Part shown: piece after piece, positions 6,752 to 9,752 of the stretch
Position numbering within the stretch: position 1 is the first letter of the stretch
Layout of the letters: the number at the start of each line of letters is the position of its first letter
NCBI GenBank assembly: GCA_934148875.1
Contig: CAKPDJ010000048.1
Location: 1 to 9,752 of the forward strand
DNA from: an uncultured Bacilli bacterium
GTDB taxonomy: Bacteria; Bacillota_I; Bacilli_A; RF39; UBA660
Reading direction: 5' to 3'
Length of the DNA: 9,752 bases
Position numbers and translations under genes: made by a program
Notes under the pieces: generated by a model
What the model saw: the letters and a program-made list of their open reading frames with translations, nothing else
The model's database searches: none
What the model was told of the DNA's origin: nothing

Positions 6752-7366
6752 ATGTATCAACCATATATTTTAAAATATGATTATAGTAGTTTGATACCAC
6801 ACATTAGTAAAAAGACTATGGAAACACATTATAATAGTCATTACCTAAAATATTTAAAAAACTTAAATGAGATTTTAGAAAAGAACGATTATAAATTTCA
6901 ATATCCAATTAGTTGGTTATTTGATAATATCGATGTTTTTCCAATTAAGGATCGTGATACTATTATTTATAATGCTGGCGGTGTAAATAATCACGAATTA
7001 TATTTTGATTCTATGTCTGATAAAAAAGATAAATATATACCTGAACCATTAAATAGTGCATTAATTAGTAAGTATGGTAGTATTAATCGTTTCTATGAAC
7101 AACTATCTGATTTAGCTTTGTCACTACCAGGATCAGGATATACTTTTTTAACTGTTAAAAAAGGGGATATATACTTGTTGAATTTAGCTAATCAAGATAG
7201 TCCTTATAGTTTTGGAATGGTGCCTATACTTGCTTTAGATGTATGGGAACATGCTTATTATTTAGATAGATATAATGATCGTAAAAAATATATAGAAGAA
7301 TTTTTAAAAGTAGTTGATTTTACTAATGCTAATAAAATATATCAAGAAAATATGAAAAAAAGTTAG
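6752..7366 (+). CDS. sodA: Superoxide dismutase, Fe/Mn family, probably Mn type
   Basis: Converts superoxide to hydrogen peroxide and oxygen in the cytoplasm. Metal ligands fit the family: H26 in METHYNSHY, H81 in NAGGVNNHELYF, and D163 and H167 in DVWEHAYY. The second-sphere glutamine is Q148 in ANQDSPY, the position used by Mn enzymes; Fe enzymes carry it near the second ligand instead, where this protein has V78. At 204 residues, length is typical. Oddities: V78 replaces the usual His of GGHxNH, and the tryptophan-rich GSGWxWL block reads GSGYTFL, so the protein is a divergent member. ATG 6752 follows AAGGAG by 9 bases. It has no signal peptide. It follows a terminator and lies upstream of topA in the same direction, with no strong terminator between them. 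Confidence 0.93.
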   Translation: MYQPYILKYDYSSLIPHISKKTMETHYNSHYLKYLKNLNEILEKNDYKFQYPISWLFDNIDVFPIKDRDTIIYNAGGVNNHELYFDSMSDKKDKYIPEPLNSALISKYGSINRFYEQLSDLALSLPGSGYTFLTVKKGDIYLLNLANQDSPYSFGMVPILALDVWEHAYYLDRYNDRKKYIEEFLKVVDFTNANKIYQENMKKS

Positions 7367-7388
7367 TGTTTTTAAAATATACTTGGTA

Positions 7389-7397
7389 TGATATAAA
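7389..7397 (+). promoter_or_regulatory. Candidate upstream extended -10 promoter for topA
   Basis: TGATATAAA is a TGn-extended -10 element (hexamer 7392-7397) in the gap after sodA. It has no clear -35 box. It would start transcripts near 7404, inside the spacing of the stronger promoter downstream, giving topA a second, longer leader. Confidence 0.3.
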
Positions 7398-7409
7398 TGT
7401 AAAATAAAA

Positions 7410-7438
7410 TTGACAAAACTAAAAATAGCGAGTATAAA
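7410..7438 (+). promoter_or_regulatory. Consensus promoter for topA
   Basis: A perfect TTGACA (7410-7415), a 17-base spacer and TATAAA (7433-7438). The predicted start near 7445 coincides with GGAGGTG (7445-7451), the ribosome site for ATG 7459, so the leader would be about 14 bases. Confidence 0.75.
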
Positions 7439-7458
7439 TTTAATGGAGGTGTGATGTC

Positions 7459-9486
7459 ATGGGAAAAAACTTAGTAATAGTGGAGTCTCCTGCTAAAAGT
7501 AAAACAATAGAAAAATATTTAGGAAATGGTTATAAAGTAGTATCTTCAAAGGGGCATATTAGAGATTTAGCTACTACTGGTAAATATGGACTTGGAGTGG
7601 ATATTGATAATAATTTTCTTCCTAGTTATACATATATTAGTGGTAAGAAAAAGCTAGTTAATGAGTTAAAGAAGGAAGTAAAAGATGCCGATAAAGTATA
7701 TCTTGCTACCGACCCTGACCGTGAAGGGGAAGCAATTAGTTGGCATCTAAAGGAAGCTCTTGGCATTAAAGATAAAGATTATGAACGTGTTTTATTTCAT
7801 GAAATCACTCATGATAAAGTAATTGATGCTTTTAAGGAACCTAGAAAAATAGATGATGATTTAGTAAAGAGTCAAGAAACAAGAAGAATATTAGATCGTA
7901 TTATTGGATTTCGTTTATCTAAATTGATGCAATCTAAAACTGGTGGTACTAGTGCTGGACGTGTTCAGAGTGTTGCATTAAAATTAATAGTTGATCGTGA
8001 AAGAGAAATTAAAGCTTTTGTTCCAGAAGAATATTGGACTATTACATCAACTTTTGATGATTTTGAAGCTGAGTTATTTGAATATAAGAATAAAAAAATT
8101 GAAATACCAAATGAACAAGAAGCAGATCGTATTTTATCTATGTTAACTGATACGTATCATTTAGAAAAGCAGGAAGAAAAACTTAAGAATAAAAAGAGTA
8201 AACCTCCATTTATTACTAGTACTTTACAACAAGAAGCTTCAACTAAATTAGGTTTCCCAGCTAAAAAAACAATGAGTATTGCTCAGAAATTATATGAAGG
8301 TATTGATTTAGGTAATGAAACAGTCGGTCTTATTACTTATATGAGAACTGATTCAATTCGTTTATCTGATGAATTTATAGGATCTGGCAAAAATTATATT
8401 GAAAAAAATTATGGTAAAGATTATGTTGGTTATATTAAACAAGCAAAGAATAAAGAAAATGTACAAGATGCGCATGAAGCTATTAGACCAACTAGTGTTC
8501 TTAGAACGCCATCATTAGTAAAAGAATATTTATCTAATGATGAATATAAGTTATATCGTATTATTTACTATCGTGCTTTAGCTTCAATTATGGCTGATAG
8601 TAAAGTTAATCAAACAACAGTAATATTTAATAATCAAGATTATTTATTTAAGACTACTGGTCAGGTTTTAGTATTTGATGGATATTTAAAAGTATATTCT
8701 GACTATGAAAATAGTGAAGATAAAGTGTTACCTAAATTTGATAAAGATACTTATATAACTGATGATGTTAGTAAGAAGCAACATTTTACTAGTCCACCAT
8801 CACGTTATACTGAAGCAAAATTAATTCAAGAAATGGAAAAATTAGGAATAGGTAGACCATCTACTTATGCTACTATCATTAGTAATATTAAAGATAGGGG
8901 ATATGTTAACTTAGAAGAGAAAAAGTTCGTTCCTACTGATGTTGGGGTAGAAGTAACTGATAAACTTCAGGAATTCTTTAGTGATATTATTAATGTTGAG
9001 TATACTGCTAATATGGAAAGTGATCTTGATAAAATAGCTACTCATAATATGAATAATATTAAAGTACTTACTGACTTTTATCAGAAATTTGATCCGATTT
9101 TACAAAAGGCTTTTGGTGAAATGGAAAAAGCAAAACCACAGGAAACGGGTGAAGTTTGTCCTGAGTGTGGTAGTCCATTAGTTATACGTAAAGGAAGATA
9201 TGGGGAATTTACTGCTTGTAGTAATTATCCAACATGTAAATATATTAAAAAAGAAGAAAAACAAGTAAAAGAATTAATGGTTTGTCCTATATGCAAAACT
9301 GGTAAGATAATTGAAAAGAAAACTAAAAAAGGTAAAATTTTTTATGGATGTAATAATTATCCTAAATGTAAAACAGCTACATGGGATATTCCAACAGGTG
9401 AAATTTGTCCAGAATGTGGTAGCCTTTTGACAGAAAAAAATAATAAAATAAAATGTAGTAATGCAACTTGTAAGTATGAAAAATAG
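7459..9486 (+). CDS. topA: DNA topoisomerase I (type IA)
   Basis: Relaxes negative supercoils by a transient 5'-phosphotyrosine break in one strand. The Toprim domain starts at the N-terminus with E9 in LVIVESPAKSKTI and carries the metal motif D85-P-D87-R-E89 in ATDPDREGEAISWHL. The active-site tyrosine is Y294 in GLITYMRTDS. The conserved block QDAHEAIRPT and the GRPSTYATI motif follow. The C-terminus holds three C4 zinc ribbons: C567/C570/C587/C593, C609/C612/C631/C637 and C650/C653/C666/C671. At 675 residues it is close to B. subtilis TopA (691). It has a strong promoter and ribosome site of its own and ends at TAG followed at once by a terminator. In Bacillales it is normally followed by trmFO and xerC; here a mobile element follows instead. 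Confidence 0.98.
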   Translation: MGKNLVIVESPAKSKTIEKYLGNGYKVVSSKGHIRDLATTGKYGLGVDIDNNFLPSYTYISGKKKLVNELKKEVKDADKVYLATDPDREGEAISWHLKEALGIKDKDYERVLFHEITHDKVIDAFKEPRKIDDDLVKSQETRRILDRIIGFRLSKLMQSKTGGTSAGRVQSVALKLIVDREREIKAFVPEEYWTITSTFDDFEAELFEYKNKKIEIPNEQEADRILSMLTDTYHLEKQEEKLKNKKSKPPFITSTLQQEASTKLGFPAKKTMSIAQKLYEGIDLGNETVGLITYMRTDSIRLSDEFIGSGKNYIEKNYGKDYVGYIKQAKNKENVQDAHEAIRPTSVLRTPSLVKEYLSNDEYKLYRIIYYRALASIMADSKVNQTTVIFNNQDYLFKTTGQVLVFDGYLKVYSDYENSEDKVLPKFDKDTYITDDVSKKQHFTSPPSRYTEAKLIQEMEKLGIGRPSTYATIISNIKDRGYVNLEEKKFVPTDVGVEVTDKLQEFFSDIINVEYTANMESDLDKIATHNMNNIKVLTDFYQKFDPILQKAFGEMEKAKPQETGEVCPECGSPLVIRKGRYGEFTACSNYPTCKYIKKEEKQVKELMVCPICKTGKIIEKKTKKGKIFYGCNNYPKCKTATWDIPTGEICPECGSLLTEKNNKIKCSNATCKYEK

Positions 9487-9512
9487 GGAAGATGTCAATC
9501 TTTCTTATTTTT
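9487..9512 (+). terminator. topA terminator
   Basis: GGAAGAT (9487-9493) pairs with ATCTTTC (9498-9504), seven pairs including one G-U, closed by a GTCA tetraloop and followed by TTATTTTT. The stem begins on the base after the topA stop codon. Confidence 0.6.
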
Positions 9513-9520
9513 AATATATA

Positions 9521-9547
9521 AGGAAAGTGCGTTTGGGTTATTTTTAA
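9521..9547 (+). other. Orphan ribosome binding site with an aborted start, possible gene stump
   Basis: AGGAAAGTG (9521-9529) resembles the ribosome sites of the neighbouring genes (AGGAAGTG at 4221, AAGGAAGTG at 6171), but no gene follows. GTG 9527 or TTG 9533 opens a frame that stops at TAA 9545-9547 after at most six codons. I read it as the 5' stump of the gene that once followed topA, cut by the mobile element to its right. It could also be chance purine-rich sequence. Confidence 0.3.
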
Positions 9548-9590
9548 ATAAAAAAAGCCTCAATAGAATCAAGACTATATCAAAAAAGTT

Positions 9591-9624
9591 AAAAGCTTTA
9601 ATCTTTTGCTTTTTATAAAAGATT
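9591..9624 (+). repeat. Two overlapping, mutually exclusive hairpins in the element's left end
   Basis: Arm A is AAAAGC (9591-9596) pairing with GCTTTT (9608-9613). Arm B is AATCTTTT (9600-9607) pairing perfectly with AAAAGATT (9617-9624) and followed by TTCTTTTTTT. The loop of A contains the 5' arm of B and the loop of B contains the 3' arm of A, so only one can form at a time. Hairpin B plus its T-run could work as a terminator shielding tnpB from outside transcripts. IS200/IS605 elements also have subterminal hairpins bound by transposase. Confidence 0.45.
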
Positions 9625-9656
9625 TTCTTTTTTTATACAAAAATGATATATTTGCA

Positions 9657-9685
9657 TTGACAAACGTATGTTTTGTATTTATAAT
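9657..9685 (+). promoter_or_regulatory. Consensus promoter for the tnpB-like gene, with a LexA-box-like palindrome
   Basis: TTGACA (9657-9662), a 17-base spacer and TATAAT (9680-9685), both perfect. The spacer holds CAAACGTATGTTTT (9661-9674), which agrees by hand alignment at 12 of 14 positions with the Bacillus SOS box CGAACRNRYGTTYC. A repressor bound there would block RNA polymerase. The predicted start is near 9692, with AAGGAGGA (9703-9710) 7 bases before ATG 9718. Confidence 0.8.
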
Positions 9686-9717
9686 AGTAAGACATAACCG
9701 TCAAGGAGGATATCATC

Positions 9718-9752
9718 ATGTATAAAGCCTATAAATTTAGGATGTATTTAAC
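9718..9752 (+). CDS. tnpB: TnpB-like RNA-guided nuclease / OrfB, 5' end only
   Basis: Only the first 11 codons are inside the window: MYKAYKFRMYL. This matches the very conserved start of IS605/IS607 OrfB (TnpB) proteins, whose usual opening is close to KAYKFRIYP and leads into a helix-turn-helix domain. TnpB is a programmable RNA-guided DNA nuclease, the ancestor of Cas12, that favours retention of its element. The ribosome site AAGGAGGA is near-perfect with 7-base spacing, behind a consensus promoter, so expression could be strong. With 11 residues I cannot say whether the gene is intact or which subfamily it belongs to; IscB is unlikely because its start differs. Confidence 0.8.
   Translation, partial: MYKAYKFRMYL

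Larger units (their letters stand above)
9548..9752 (+). mobile_element. Left part of a tnpB-carrying insertion sequence (IS200/IS605- or IS607-like), partial
   Basis: The element is inferred from the TnpB-like start at 9718, the non-coding hairpin-rich DNA before it and the broken gene stump to its left. The exact left end is not visible: bases 9548-9590 show no certain boundary, so the start given here is a guess. There is no room for a tnpA upstream in the same direction, so it may be a tnpB-only (IS1341-type) element or have tnpA elsewhere. The right end and any guide-RNA region, which in such elements lies at the 3' side of tnpB, are outside the window. Confidence 0.6.

Noticed and set aside
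303..9486. Possible alternative genetic code, as none of the nine complete genes ends in TGA
   Set aside because: All tryptophans in these genes are TGG and no gene needs TGA read-through. Nine stops in so AT-rich a genome are too few to mean anything.
9274..9498. Reverse-strand frame of 74 codons at the topA end
   Set aside because: Shadow of the topA zinc-ribbon codons. Its Phe/Cys-rich sequence is the mirror of Lys/Cys-rich coding.
9536..9559. Hairpin between GGTTATTTTT and AAAAAAAGCC
   Set aside because: It needs an internal A-A mismatch and a G-U pair, lacks a T-run after it, and is mostly A/T homopolymer pairing expected by chance.
1..9752. CRISPR arrays, tRNA, rRNA genes or riboswitches
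   Set aside because: No regularly spaced repeats, cloverleaf-like segments or conserved riboswitch cores were seen. The leaders are too short for most riboswitches.

Overview
This is an extremely AT-rich window whose gene content points to a low-GC Bacillota, probably a gut-associated member of the Bacilli/Erysipelotrichia/RF39 type. The evidence is the rbgA-rnhB-topA neighbourhood (the order seen in Bacillales, with other genes in between), AAGGAGG-type ribosome binding sites, TTGACA/TATAAT promoters, and heavy use of A- and T-ending codons. All tryptophans in the real genes are TGG and nothing requires a non-standard code. Assignment below phylum is inference.

Bases 1-4178 look like a decaying accessory island. 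In order it holds: the broken C-terminal end of a YhcG-type (DUF1016, PD-(D/E)XK) nuclease; an intact gene for a HEPN-like protein of 221 residues; an intact Bro-N/DinD-like gene whose stop codon overlaps by 8 bases the start of a 524-residue protein with a C-terminal PD-(D/E)XK nuclease core; and a wrecked large serine recombinase, with stops, frameshifts and a large internal deletion, lying directly against the promoter of the core gene rbgA. The Bro-N/nuclease pair is the best candidate here for an undescribed functional unit. The two genes are translationally coupled, still intact among three kinds of debris, and sit in a mobile setting. Whether it is a defence, toxin-antitoxin or element-maintenance module cannot be told from sequence alone.

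Bases 4185-9512 are chromosomal housekeeping: rbgA (50S assembly GTPase), a 108-residue hypothetical protein, rnhB (RNase HII), a 169-residue hypothetical protein ending in a clear terminator, sodA (Mn-type superoxide dismutase) and topA (topoisomerase I with three C4 zinc ribbons) followed by a terminator. Four consecutive genes or units here have a -10 hexamer only 5-8 bases ahead of the Shine-Dalgarno sequence. This would give very short leaders.

Bases 9513-9752 carry the left part of a second mobile element, an IS200/IS605- or IS607-type unit. Only the first 11 codons of its tnpB-like gene are inside the window, behind a consensus promoter with a LexA-box-like palindrome in its spacer. 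An orphan Shine-Dalgarno sequence with an aborted reading frame just after the topA terminator suggests that this element landed at the start of the gene that once followed topA.
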